From NCBI RefSeq assembly GCF_017591425.1, contig NW_024465885.1, positions 34,294,501-34,358,500 of the forward strand: a DNA stretch of 64,000 nucleotides. The letters run 5' to 3'. Under the pieces are notes generated by a model. The model was not told the origin of the DNA and made no database searches. It worked only from the letters and a program-made list of their open reading frames with translations. The DNA comes from Ochotona curzoniae (taxonomy: Eukaryota; Chordata; Mammalia; Lagomorpha; Ochotonidae). The translations under genes were made by a program, and so were the position numbers. Shown here in pieces: positions 1 to 11,650 of this stretch (position 1 is the stretch's first letter; each line of letters begins with the position of its first letter).

Positions 1-2354
1 TTTTATTGTAAAACAGTGCTTTTCTTGTCTTTAATTTTTAACACTGTATTTGGTGTTGCATTAAGCCTGTTATTATAAATTAAATTGAAATGATGTTATT
101 GTGAAAAATAAATAAAAGAAAAAGGAAAGAGGAAAGATTAATGGATAGTGGGATGAAGGGTGAGAATTAAAGTTATTTTATTAAAATTTGATGTATGTAT
201 ACATATATGTGTCTATGTATATACATTTTCATATCTGCAACTACATTTGTGTCTATCACATACACGGGAAAGAGGAACAAAATTCCTCTTCTGAAGCAGT
301 GGAGAAAACAGGTAAATTTTACTTCCAAGATATTATGGAAAGATGTTGGAATACAAATTCATCTCAAATTTGTTTGAGAATAGCTGCAGTATGTTAGATG
401 CTTTGAGATCACGTCCATGTTATTATCTCTGCCATGTCCATTTAACCTGTTGCTTCAATGTTGCTTCTGTTTAATAATATCTTGTCTGCATCCACTAAGT
501 GAATTTAGGCTTCGTTACTATCTTTGCACAAACACTGTCTAATTCTCTGTCTCATCCAGATCTATTGGTACCTTCTGCTTAAGAGCATCCTGTTTCAAAG
601 ACAGGAAAGAATAGCTCTTGGGTGGTAAGATCTTCCCTGCAGAAACCTCTCAGCTCAGTTCTCACAGACAAGCCTGAAATAAGAAGCAGCAGCTCTGGTC
701 ACTGCTGATAGCAGAGTCAGAGAACCCTGAGCAAGTAGCTGACTTGATGGCCATGGAGGTGGCCCAGGCCAACCTGGGAGATGGAGTGGCTTTTTCGAAT
801 GTGACCTAGGACCTGGTGAGTGGAGACTGCAGGGAAGGGCAGCTTCAAATAGTCAGGGTGGTCTATGAGCCATATGATTCTTTCATATGCTTCATGAATA
901 ATCAAAATTGTGGAGAAACAGTGATTAGCTATTTCATACCATTTGTAGAATGTAATTTCCTTTGTTTTTAGATTATCTTGAATGTCAAAGAAATGCCCTT
1001 TCCTTTCACATTTAAACTATAAAATGTCACCACTCTTTCCAGTTTATTAGATGGTATGTTTCTTTAAAACTTTTGATTTCACAAATATCATGCTATGTTG
1101 TTGCATAAGGTCAGAATGATTTCCTGGTTGTTTGTATGCAGATTTACTAGCTGAATCAATTTTTGGTCTTCAGGAAAACAGAGAAACTGCTAGCATATTA
1201 GACTTTGCTGTATATATCATTGCTTCATGATACATCTTTTTCATCAGAAAATGTGCTATTTATGGAAGCTTCTCCCTATCACATACTCTTATGCAGATAA
1301 TATAAGATACACTAAAAAATTACTAACCTGCCTTCCCTATAATTCCTAATTATCAATAACAGTTTAGACACAGAGCACTGGACTAGTTTTTGAATGTACA
1401 TCAGGAAACACAGGGTATCTATGGCAGTAAGAGTTTGAATTCAATGTTAACAGCATAAAATAAACAGAAAGTGGACGCAGAATTGGTGGTAGATATATCT
1501 TTAGGTACTATAAAGATCAGGAATGTCACTTTTGGTCAGTCTTTCCAAACATCCCCTAAATTTGCCTTTACGTTCTGGTTATTCTAAGCAATAGCAAGCC
1601 AAAGAGGAAAAAAACCCAGAACCATCTGCATACCCCCTCCCCCCACAACTTCACTTGTAATTTAATTAGTTTAAATGTTTATAGATGCATACATTAGTTT
1701 CAGTTGTTATCTGTGGTATATAATGTGCCTACTTCATGATAGATCTCTGGTTAATATAGTTGTATATTTTCTTAATTAAAAAAAGGGTTTCAAATGCTTT
1801 CCACAATTACCTAAATTCTAATTGTCTGTGTCCACTAGAACAATGGACACAGAAACAATGTGGAAGAAAGTGTACAGATTCAGCATTAGAAAATCTGGCA
1901 ATTTCTGGAACTATATATTTGTAAACCCATGTCAGCACTCCTAAAGTTCTCATGATAATTCATGGATATGCCCAAATTAGGGGAAAGTTAAAACTCACTT
2001 ATTTCCAATTGCAGTAAAACCAGGATACTCCCTGGCTATTTCTTTTAGTTCTCAAACTGAACATATATTTGCCCATTATACAGAATACTCACTGACATAT
2101 TTTTCTGCAAGTTTTTGGGGGCCACTTGCTAATTTTTCTATTTAAAATAATTTTCCCTTTGCTCTATGTTCAGGTGAGAATACAAGATGATTATGCTACT
2201 GTTATGTTGGTTATCACCGCATCTGAGCACACCTTTGTCATCACCTGTGTATCCGAAATGATCTCTCTTTTGGAATCCTAATCAAAGAAGAGGTGGAGCA
2301 TCTCACCATATCATTACATGCAGTTGTACTCTTACCATGAAATATTAATTTCCA
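1..2354. other. AT-rich stretch, no gene recognised
   Basis: No SINE, L1, RNA gene or long open frame is recognisable here. Open frames are short and low-complexity, such as the tyrosine/isoleucine-rich frame near 188-397. The only segment that stands out is the coding-like block at 678-971, listed separately. Confidence 0.6.
678..971 (+). other. Coding-like block, possible exon or pseudogene fossil
   Basis: One + frame runs from 678 to a stop at 969-971 (97 codons) with a single internal TAG at 807-809. The translation between is compositionally protein-like, for example EQVADLMAMEVAQANLGDG and GQLQIVRVVYEPYDSF, and GC content is higher than in the flanks. A donor-like CTG|GTGAGT lies near 813-821. 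I do not recognise the protein. It could be an old processed pseudogene, a lost exon or chance. Confidence 0.2.
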
Positions 2355-2522
2355 GGGTCCAGCGCGATAGCTTAGTGGCTAAGGTCCTCCGTCAAACTTG
2401 CATGCTCCAAGATCCAGTATGGGCACCGGTTCTAATCCTGCTGCCCCTATTTTCCATCCAGCTCCTTGCTTGAAGCCAGGAAAACAAGTCGACCCAAAGT
2501 CTTGGGTTCCTGCACTCCTGTG
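2355..2522 (+). repeat. C-repeat SINE, 3'-truncated
   Basis: Begins GGGTCCAGCGCG and shows an A-box-like TAGCTTAGTGGCTAAGG and a B box GGTTCTAATCC, followed by the CATCCAGCTCCTTGC and CTTGGGTTCCTGCAC segments of the lagomorph tRNA-derived SINE. It stops before the CT-rich 3' part and A-rich tail, so about half is present. Confidence 0.85.
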
Positions 2523-2677
2523 AAAATAATTTAATGACTTAGCCATTTGACTTTTTAATATTTAACTTTACACATTTACATATTTGGATAAACTCAACTC
2601 AGAATAACTATTACTTTTTTACTTAACAAACATAATTGATAAAATAATTTTTATAACCACAAATCTTGCAGTACTAT

Positions 2678-2795
2678 CCTCTATGGATCACTGTCAATAA
2701 TTAAGATAAAAATAATTTTGTATTACCTTCAATATTCCTCTATGGATAACTGTCAATAATTAAGATAAAAATAATTTTGTATTACCTTCAATATT
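2678..2795. repeat. Two-copy tandem duplication, 59-bp unit
   Basis: 2678-2736 and 2737-2795 are head-to-tail copies starting CCTCTATGGAT and ending TTCAATATT. I count one difference (C versus A at unit position 12). The next bases, CCT, begin a third unit and then diverge. The unit is AT-rich, noncoding and unrelated to the SINE upstream. The low divergence suggests a recent event. Confidence 0.95.
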
Positions 2796-5214
2796 CCTAG
2801 GTACTGAAGCAGAACAATTACTTTATTTTCACGTCACTGGAGCTTCGTTTTGGAATTTATAACACCTGCTATCCATACATTATGTAAAGAACACACCAAT
2901 GACTTAGAATGGAAGTCAGAATTTAAATGTCAGATATTGCTGAAATCTGTTTTATAACATGTTTATGTATCACTTTCTTTTTTATTTTATTGAGATGAAG
3001 CAGAAGAAAGATGATACAGTAGATGGATAGACACAAGCTAGATAAACAGACAATATGTACACATGTGTGTATGCAATGTATATTGTGAATAACTAGTGGT
3101 TAACAGAAATTAATAGCCTCAATTACACTCCTACAATAACACTACTGGAATACTACAAAAATGTTTCTAATCATTCTGTTTCAGTTACAGCCTTTTTGCT
3201 TTGATGCAATATTTATCTGAGATCTTTAAATATGTTGCTTTATATATCAAAAGAGCACACAGATGTATGAATTCAATCAGTTTAATTAATGTTGGGACTG
3301 GAAAGGAGAACAAAATGCAGAAAAAGGAAAGTTGATCAATTTCCACAAGTTTATTAATGGCTAGCTCCATTTTAATTTTGATTGTGAGGTACAGTAAAAA
3401 TTAAATATCTGCCAAAAGAAGATACAGAGAGACACCGAGTTATCTTTAGGAAATGGTTCAGATGATAGACGATGGCTCACAATATTTGAGATATACAGCT
3501 CTCAAGCTTGGCAACCAAAAGAAAAATGCCTAGTTGTACTCCAAGGGACCAGGATTGAGAACTAAGAAAGTGAGTGATAAAAGTTCCATCTGAATCAGAA
3601 TCAGAAATTCAGAAAACATTGCTATCACAAGTGATGTATTAGGTCAAAGACACAGAGACAGAGCAATCTCTTAGGAAAACATTTTGTTTCGCTGGTGTTT
3701 TTGTTGAATTGGATGAAACCCTATCATATTTTAGAATGACAATTTAATTTATAATGTTTGACTGTTTAATTGCCAATCTCTTCTAGACATAGCCCTCTAA
3801 AAATGTAGAAATATTATTTACTCATATATCTGGGCATCCAGTAATCCAGAGAAATTGACAGGAGACATTAACTCTGATAGAAGGCAGCGTGGTGTCTCAT
3901 AAATTAACAAATATGAAAAAAATAATAATGATGACATTGTGGTAAAGTCGGTACCTCCACCCTTTTCCTTGCATGTAGATGAAACATCTCATGACTCTCT
4001 AAAATGTATTTATTCTTCTTCTTCACATATTAGACATCAGAGATGTTTATAGTGCTTGATGTTAACATTTAAAGTGAGATCATGATAGATCTCTTAAAAT
4101 TTATGTAGAAAGCACGTGATATAAATTATAAAATCATAAAGTCGTTGAAAAGTTTCCTGAAATATATATAGTAAATGAGGGTGTTGAGTTTATATTATTT
4201 GTTTAGACATTGGGAATGTGAGAATTTCTTTTGTGCTTCATTAATGAACAATTTTCCTTGTGAATGTCCAAAGCAACAGGATTCAACATTCTGCCTCTCT
4301 AATTTTTATGGACAATGTTTGCAAATGATATAATTTTAAAATTATGTACTTTTAAAAGATTTACTTCTAAACTGGCTACTCTAATTTTTGCCTCGAGTTT
4401 TACTAGGTAAAGTGTAATTTGAAGCATAACATGGCTATTGGAATTTAAGAAAATTGTTAGATTGTATTTTAAACATTTCAATGACACAATGGTGTTTTGA
4501 TATTCATAATTATCTGCATTTAAAATACATCAGATTTTCCCAATAATAATAAGAAATCAAATACATTATTTTTTTCTTTTCAATCAATTTCCCTGTTCTC
4601 TGCCAATGAATTTTATCATAATGTGATATATTTCATGATGTAAATACTTCACTAGCTTAATTTGTTCCTTTGTAATGTTTCTTACAATTTGAAACATTGC
4701 TTCAGGAGTACCTCATTACTGCAAATATTAGCCCTTAAAATGATTGAAGCAATTACTAGTACTTAATTGAAATTTACAATATAGATGATCATATTTTATT
4801 ATCAAGATTTAATTGATTTTTACTTCTGATGCTACAGTTCGTCAGTATAAGAATTCCACACTCCTTTTTCTCTACCCTCTCTCCTACCCCTGCTATTTCC
4901 TCCATATTGATACAATAGTGTAGCCTCTGCAAAAGTCACAATCTACCATTCTGCTATTTAAGTGTAAAATGAAACTGTAAGTATAGGCAACGATAGAAAA
5001 TTTAGTATCAAATTTCCAGATATATTTAACAGTTTTCTTGGGAGTCCTTCTTTTATTTTTTATTCTGGAATAAAAAATGGAACAAATCTTCAGTTCCTGG
5101 CATACTAGTCTCCATTATATAGTTCATTTGTGAAAATATGCATATATATCAAAGAGAAAATACGGTGTTTGTACTTTGGGGAATTACGTTTCAAGGAGAA
5201 TAATGGTCTCCAGT
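2796..5214. other. AT-rich stretch, nothing recognised
   Basis: No repeat family, RNA gene or credible exon could be identified by eye. All open frames are under 65 codons. Confidence 0.55.
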
Positions 5215-6745
5215 TGGGACCATATTGATATAAATGATTGAGTTGTATTTTTTTTTATTGCTGTGTACTATATCCTGGAGTAGTGACACCACATTTCCTT
5301 TATGTGTTCCTCGTTCAATGAGCATCTTGGTAGTTTCAGTATCTGTTACTGTGGATTTTGCTGCTATAAATATAGGAATTCTCTCTTTTATGTAAAATTC
5401 ATTCCATTTGCATGTATCTGCAGGGGTGGGATAGCTTGATCATATGACAAATCGATATTCAGTTGTCTCAGCATTCCCTATACTGGTTTCCATAATGACT
5501 GCAATAGTGGAAAGAGGTGACTGTAGCCCACAAGCATGCCAATAGGTGTTAATAAATTTCTGTTTGTAAGCCATTGTAGTTGGAGTTAGATGAAACTTCA
5601 GTGTAGATTTAATCAGTATTTACATAATAGCTAGGAGACCTGAGCTCATATGTCTATTAGCCATTTCAATTTGTTCTTTAGTAAAATACATGCTAATTTC
5701 CTCCACCCATTTCTCTTAAAAATATTTAGCATATTTTTATTGGGAAGTCAGAGATATAGAGAGAAGAAGAGGCAGAAAGAAAGATCATCTGCTGGTTCAC
5801 TTCCCAAATGGCCACAATGGCCAGCGCTGAGCTGATCCAAAGCCAGAAGCCAGTAGCTTCTTCCTCTTTTCTCTGGCGGGTGCAGGATCCAGTTCTTGAG
5901 GCTATTCTCTACTGCTTTCCTAGACAACAAGCAAAGAGGTATATGAGAATAGTAGCAGCTGGGATATGAACCAGTGTCCACTGGACCCTTCCACATTTCT
6001 CAACAGAGCTATTTGCTTTGTTCTTTTAGAATTTCCGAAGCTCTTCAGAATCTACAGCTAATGTGTACTGTGAATTTTTTTTTCTTATTCTGTTGATTGA
6101 CTCTGGACTTTATTGATTATTTCCTTTGCTGTACCAAAGTTAAGTTTGAGGTAGTCCCATTTGCTTATTTTAATTTTGACTGCCTGCCTGTTGGTGACTT
6201 CTCTAAGTTTTATCAGTGCCCATAACTTTTAAGTGTTTCATAAGTTTTTGATTTAATAATTTGATAGATTCTGGGTACTTATTTAGGTCCTTGATGCATT
6301 TACAGCTGATTTTTCTATAGATTGGATTATTGGTTCTTTTTTGTAGGCGGATACCTGATTGTCACAACAGCATTCATTGAAGAGAAAAAAAAAAATCCTT
6401 GGGTTATTTTCTGTTCTATTGCTGAAGATTAGTTGGTTGTACATGTATGGATTCTTTTCTGGTGTTTCCTTTCTGTCCATTGATCTTCTCTGTTTCTGTA
6501 CCAGCACCAGCCTATTTTGATTACCACTGTCCTTATATGTCTTAAAATCTTGAATTGTGCTTCCTCCAGCTTTCATTCTTCAAGATAGCTTTAGGCATTT
6601 GTCATCTCTTCTGTCTTCAGATGAATGTTCCTATTATCTTTTGTACTTCTGAAAATAATGTTGGGAATTTGGTTGGTTTCATACTGGAATATATATGTTA
6701 TTATTGATAATATGGACAATTTGTAGATGTTGATCATTACAATCC
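5215..6745 (-). mobile_element. LINE-1 fragment, ORF2 3' part, antisense
   Basis: Read on the minus strand this matches the C-terminal half of L1 ORF2 and its 3' side. The rc of 5265-5385 gives the familiar AGCAGCAAAATCCACAGTAA type text and a sequence on small mammals' L1 'place of the target at 3 prime' layout. 6460-6570 corresponds to the TTTCTGTACCAGCACCAGCC and CTTCCTCCAGCTTTCATTC landmarks of antisense L1. Frames are broken throughout, so it is dead. A SINE at 5716-5993 interrupts it. Confidence 0.8.
5716..5993 (-). repeat. C-repeat SINE nested in L1
   Basis: Antisense copy: A/T-rich tail near 5720-5745, then the AGAGAGAAGAAGAGGCAGA purine tract, TTCACTTCCCAAATGGCC, AAGCCAGAAGCC, and a decayed B box near 5965. 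The flanks share CATTTCTC (5708-5715 and 5994-6001), a plausible 8-bp target-site duplication. L1 homology resumes after it, so this SINE is younger than the L1. Confidence 0.8.
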
Positions 6746-7040
6746 TTGGTACCCTAAACCCTCATAGGAGACCTGGAAAAAGCTTCTGGCTTCAGTTTAG
6801 GATCAAATTAAAAAAGAAAAAAAATCAGTGGGAGCTCAATTCTATGGCCTTGTCAATTCTGCCAGATCCCTGTAATGCCCAGCAATAGCAATGGAGGATG
6901 GCACAGTGTCTCGGGTCTCTGTACCTACATGGGAGACCTGGAAGAAGCACCTGGTTCTTGCTTCAAAACAACTCAGCTCTGACCATTGCAGTCATTTGGA
7001 CCTTCAAATAAGACAAATTTTAAAAGTAATAATTAGTTGG
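6746..7040 (+). repeat. Degenerate C-repeat SINE fragments
   Basis: Two sense pieces. One at about 6748-6815 has CTCATAGGAGACCTGG and GGCTTCAGTTTAGGATC. A longer one at about 6870-7035 has GCAATGGAGGATGGC, ACATGGGAGACCTGG, CAGCTCTGACCATTGCAG and an A-rich end. They duplicate the same SINE interval, so they are separate insertions or a rearranged copy. Confidence 0.65.
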
Positions 7041-9114
7041 GGAAAATCTTATTTTAACAATGTAATTTAATTTTTTGAACTTTATCAGGATTTGTGCAAC
7101 TCTTATTTTGATTTTAATTTTTTATCAATCACCTGAAAATCCAGGTATGCAACTCCTTTAGTTTTCATGAGAAATTATGGGTTGTAAATGATTTAGTTTT
7201 ATATACATATTTATTATCCTGACATTACAATTTTCATTTTTCTCTAAACCAATATAAACATTTTGATTACACTCTCTAGTGGAATTTTGGACATTTACAA
7301 TTTTCTCAGAATCATCTGGTTTTAGTGATGAGTGAGTTGTATTTGATTTTATAAAGTTGAGAGAAATTTATTAAAGCATGATAGACATTTAGAAGTTTCA
7401 TCAAAGACTCTTAGGAATAATTTGACATAGAATATGAATTTCTTTAAATTTGAAATTAATTAGTCTAAATGATCTCTGCTCGCATACCCATAAACACATC
7501 TAGATACATAAGTGGGTAAGCAGAATGTTGGTGAGAAGCTCTGACCTAAACAAAGACAGCATACTACCTAAGCCAGCAGCTTCACAATGTAAGTGTAGTT
7601 TGTTCATTCCCATTTTCCACTTCTGAGTTGCGCCTTAAAAATATCATTGAGACTTGCTAAGGAGACTTTGAAAAGTTTAAAATAATAATTATTTAAATAA
7701 CAGCTGCTAAATTATTTTCTTTAAAAAATTGAAGCTAAAATGCGTTATAGCTGTTCCTTATCAAGACTGAATATTCACTTGGGGCATAATCTCTTTTGTG
7801 TACAGAAGAGATCCTTACTTTAATTTCCTACATAATTTAAAGCTTGATGAATTGATTTCATTAGCACATTAAATCTGCAGAGCAGTCACATGGCCCATTT
7901 TTCTAAACGTACACTAACGTTAAAAAAATCTTCTGTTGTTGTTTGAGGTTTCATCTGGGAAGATTAGGCTCTGACTGATTGCTTGCAGTTCATTACCTCA
8001 TCATAAGTTGCATTGATTAACATTAAAGAAGCCACACTTACATCTTTTCAACATCATATTTAAAGCTTATTTCAAACTTTTATCCACTCTGGATGTTGTG
8101 CATTATGCATACTTGGAAATAGTTTCCAAAAATTCTTTGAGTCTATAATGTATTCACATGCTCTTGATTTTCACCTTGCCTAGCCTAAAGCATTTTAACT
8201 TGGGCAATTTTCAAATGACAGTTGTAACTTTTCCACCAAATAATAGTTACATAAAGCTGACTGAACCAAATATCCATGTTGCATCTTAAAAAGTGGGTGT
8301 AGGAATAATTTTCCTGTCCCCTGACATTCTCTTGCTCCTTTAGCCAAATAAGTTTCCATTCAAATGTGTATCCATGTAGAAGGAATAGGCAATGATTGCA
8401 TTGTTATAGTCATAATACTACTACTGCAATAAAACTCAAGTCGGCTTTGCTGCCTTGAGGGACTATATTCTGATGGTTTGCATAAACAAGTTCCTTGTAT
8501 TTCAAATATTTGAGATGTATAAATCTAAGGGAGCTGTAATTTCTATTACTGATAGGCTGAAAGGAAAAGCTTTAAGTGTTCATGTACTTATCTTAAATCA
8601 GGACATATTTGCTTCAAAATGTCAGGCAATGACATAAATCACTTCTCAGTGACACTCAAAATTTTAATTGTTTAATATTTATGTGTGCCATGAAATAAAT
8701 CACTAAAGTAAATACAATTACTTATGCACTTTAATCTAGACTAAGACCACATTAGAAGTTACCCTTTATAACTACATGAAGTATATTTCTTGATATTTGA
8801 GAAAAGTATAAACTGAAGCTTAGAACATATAGCTAAATCTACGATTGTGATTCCTTGAACCCCATGTCATTGAAATGTATTCCAAAACTAAACTACCTGT
8901 GTGAAAAGAACTCATGGCGATTTCTCTTTAGCTTGTTTAGAATTTAAATTGATAATGAATAAGAAAGAAATGTTAAAATGGCAGAAGGTTGAGGGACTTC
9001 AGAAAATTTCTTGAAACAGAAATGAGAAAATGCTTATATTGTTGCCAAAAGATTTTGAACTTCATGCGTATAATGAGTATTCAACAAGTTTATCAAATGC
9101 TTATGTTATGAAAG
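7041..9114. other. AT-rich stretch, nothing recognised
   Basis: No repeat or exon identified. The longest open frame (8455-8637, 60 codons) has no recognisable domain or splice context. Confidence 0.55.
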
Positions 9115-9118
9115 TAAA

Positions 9119-9210
9119 TCTCTATGTATCTATGTATCTACCTATGTGTCTATCTATATGCATCCATCTATCTATCCATCTATCCATCCATCTCTTATCT
9201 ATCTATCTGT
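9119..9210. repeat. Imperfect (TCTA/TCCA)n microsatellite
   Basis: Tetranucleotide array of TCTA, TCCA and TGTA units, interrupted near 9185. It generates a spurious Ser/Ile/Tyr-rich open frame. Confidence 0.9.
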
Positions 9211-9224
9211 ATTAGCAGAACTGA

Positions 9225-9412
9225 CTCAATTTGCAGACCGGAAGCAGCAGCTTCATTCTGTGTCATCTGCCTGGGTAGAGGGGCTTAAGGGCTTGCTCCA
9301 CATTCTGCTAGGCTTTCTGGGTCATGAACAGGGAGCTGGAATGGAAGCGGAGCATCTTGGACACCAACCAGAACCATGTGGGATGCTGCCACTTATAGAC
9401 TGATTTGTGTTA
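9225..9412 (-). repeat. Old C-repeat SINE, truncated
   Basis: Antisense landmarks: GACTCAATTTGCAGACCGGAAGC-like start, CAGGGAGCTGGAATGGAAGC (rc of the CTTCCCATCCAGCTCCCTG segment), then a decayed B box near 9370. The tail and part of the middle are missing. Confidence 0.65.
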
Positions 9413-10267
9413 AGCTTTCATTCATCTTTAATGGCTGAGTTCTAAAGTAGTGTACCAGTTTTATTAAAAGCTTGCGTTGATGCATCCTGTAATCACACTC
9501 ATGTTTAACTTCAGATTTATTCTATTCAACAGAATGATAATTTACACTCTAATTTCTTAATTTCTTGTAGAAAAATATAAGTGATTGATAATGCTATTAT
9601 ACAGATATTCTATCTTTCAAAGCAAATTATAACTTACTTCATAGACTGTTTCTTCCTGATTCCTATGCTGAGTTGATTCAGTACTTGAAATTAGAGTCCT
9701 TCATGCATAGATGAGCTGGAAGACACTGTAGAAAAGTTAAAAATTAGAGTAATTGTTTATTTGGCTCAAGAGCCTATGCACTATTTTTAGGAGAAATCTG
9801 AACCAAACTTGTACTTTTTATAAGGTTCATCCAAGCAAAGCAAGAAATTGATCATCTACATGATCAGTCACTAAATCTACACCCTTATAAAATAGTGGGT
9901 TACGTTCCACATTTCAAAAAATGATATTATAGTTTTAAATGTATCCAGGAGCCTAGAACCCAGTAATTTAAAAAAGGCTACATAATCATCAGGAATAAAA
10001 CGATCTAATATGCTGTCTTAAATTTTATTTGCTGAGGGCAAAGTATTTTTATCATCCATCTTCAATTACATAGGCTTCCAGCTAAGGGCAGGTGATTTGC
10101 ACCAGATGTCTCTGGGAAGAAAGTAAAGTAAGATACATTCAGACTAAAAACTTTATGTATTTTTACACTAGATAATAAAAAATAAATAAACATGTTTAAG
10201 AACACTTTCATTCACCTGTGCTTCCAAACAAATGGTAAAAATATTCTATACATGAGAAAAAATGTCT
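9413..10267. other. AT-rich stretch, nothing recognised
   Basis: No open frame, RNA gene or repeat could be supported between the old SINE and the next L1. Confidence 0.5.
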
Positions 10268-11562
10268 CTGGTATTTTGAGATTGCAATAAGCTTGTAAAT
10301 TGCTTTAAATACAGTGGATATTTTGATGATATTAATGCTTTCAATGTATAAGAGTACAAATTAACTCAAATTTTATATTTTCTAAGTTTTTCCTTTGATG
10401 TCTTGTAATTCTCATGTCTAGCTCTTCTATATCCTTGGTTAGATTTATCCCAAGGTATTTAAATTTTTGTAGCTACTGTAAAGAAGAGAATCTTACAAGC
10501 TCTTTTTCAGTCATTGTATATTTGCATGCTAAGGGTTTGTGCGTGTTTATTTCATATCCAACTTTAGGAAACTTATGTGTTCCAAATCTTTTACTATTTT
10601 CTTTTTATTCTGCATAAAGAATGACACCATCTACCAAAAGGAATGAATGTACTTCCTCATTTTGATTTGTACATATTTGATTTGTTTCTTATCAAAGAGC
10701 AGTGGTGCAAATGAGAATCATGGTATGGTTATGGGCAGTATTGGGAATGTGTCTATCTCTTCCTCATTCATATGATAGTGATTGTGAGTTTAACACATAG
10801 TAGCTTGATTGTGTTCAAATATGTTGCTTCTAAACTCAAGTCTGCTAAGGTCTTCATAATGGATGCCAGTTATGTTTTACCAAATCCTTTCTCTGCATCT
10901 GTTGACGTACTCATTTTTTTATTTTTTGATTCATTAATGTGATATTTTGTGCTTTTTATTTGCATATGACAAAGTATCCTTATGCCACTGGAAATTATTC
11001 CCATTGGTGTGGATAGCTTACCTTTTTGTTATGTTGTTGGATTCACTTATATATTTGTTAAATATTTTTGCATCTGTGGGCCTATAGTTCCTTTTCCTTT
11101 GTTGTATTATTTCATGGCTTTGGGATTAAAGTTATAATGTCTTCAAAGAAGAAATTTGAGAGATTTTCCTAGATTTCAATTGCATTAAACATCTTATCAA
11201 TTAATATTCTTTTTAAAATTAATTTGATAGAATTCATCAATGAAGTTATCTGCTTTAGTTTTTTCGTGGTTGAATGTCATTCCTAATTCAATCTAAATCT
11301 TGTTTATACATCTATTCTGCTTTTCTCTTTTCTATTGCCTCCAATCTGATAAATTTTATGTATCTAGTAATCCATCCATTTCTTCAACATTTTTTAATTT
11401 GTTAATATACAGCCCACTTTAGTAATTCCTGATGATTATATTTATTTTTTTGGTATCAATTGTAACATCTTTTTCATCTCTGATTTTAACTTGTATCTCC
11501 TCCTTCTTTTCTGTTTTGATTAGACATCACAACACCAATCAAACAAAACATACTGCTATAAT
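10268..11562 (-). mobile_element. LINE-1 ORF2 segment, antisense (inverted 5' part)
   Basis: On the minus strand this reads as L1 ORF2 from the reverse-transcriptase region into the thumb: ATCCCAAGGTATTTAAATTT near 10447, TTCTCTGCATCTGTTGA near 10890, the AAATCTTGTTTATACAT zone near 11300, and CATCTCTGATTTTAAC near 11475. Frames are destroyed. It is followed directly by a microsatellite and then by sense-strand L1, the arrangement left by twin-primed (5'-inverted) L1 insertion. Confidence 0.8.
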
Positions 11563-11576
11563 TGACCTAGCTTGAT

Positions 11577-11593
11577 AGTCTCTCTCTCTCTCT

Positions 11594-11648
<55 letters not shown>
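11577..11648. repeat. (TC)n(AC)n microsatellite
   Basis: About 9 TC units, a short CATA break, then about 27 AC units. It sits between the antisense and sense L1 segments. Confidence 0.97.

Positions 11649-11649
<1 letters not shown>

Positions 11650-11650
<1 letters not shown>

Noticed and set aside
2355..2450. tRNA-like A and B boxes suggesting a tRNA gene
   Set aside because: The boxes belong to a tRNA-derived SINE head; the rest does not fold as a mature tRNA and continues as SINE body. The same holds for all C-repeats here.
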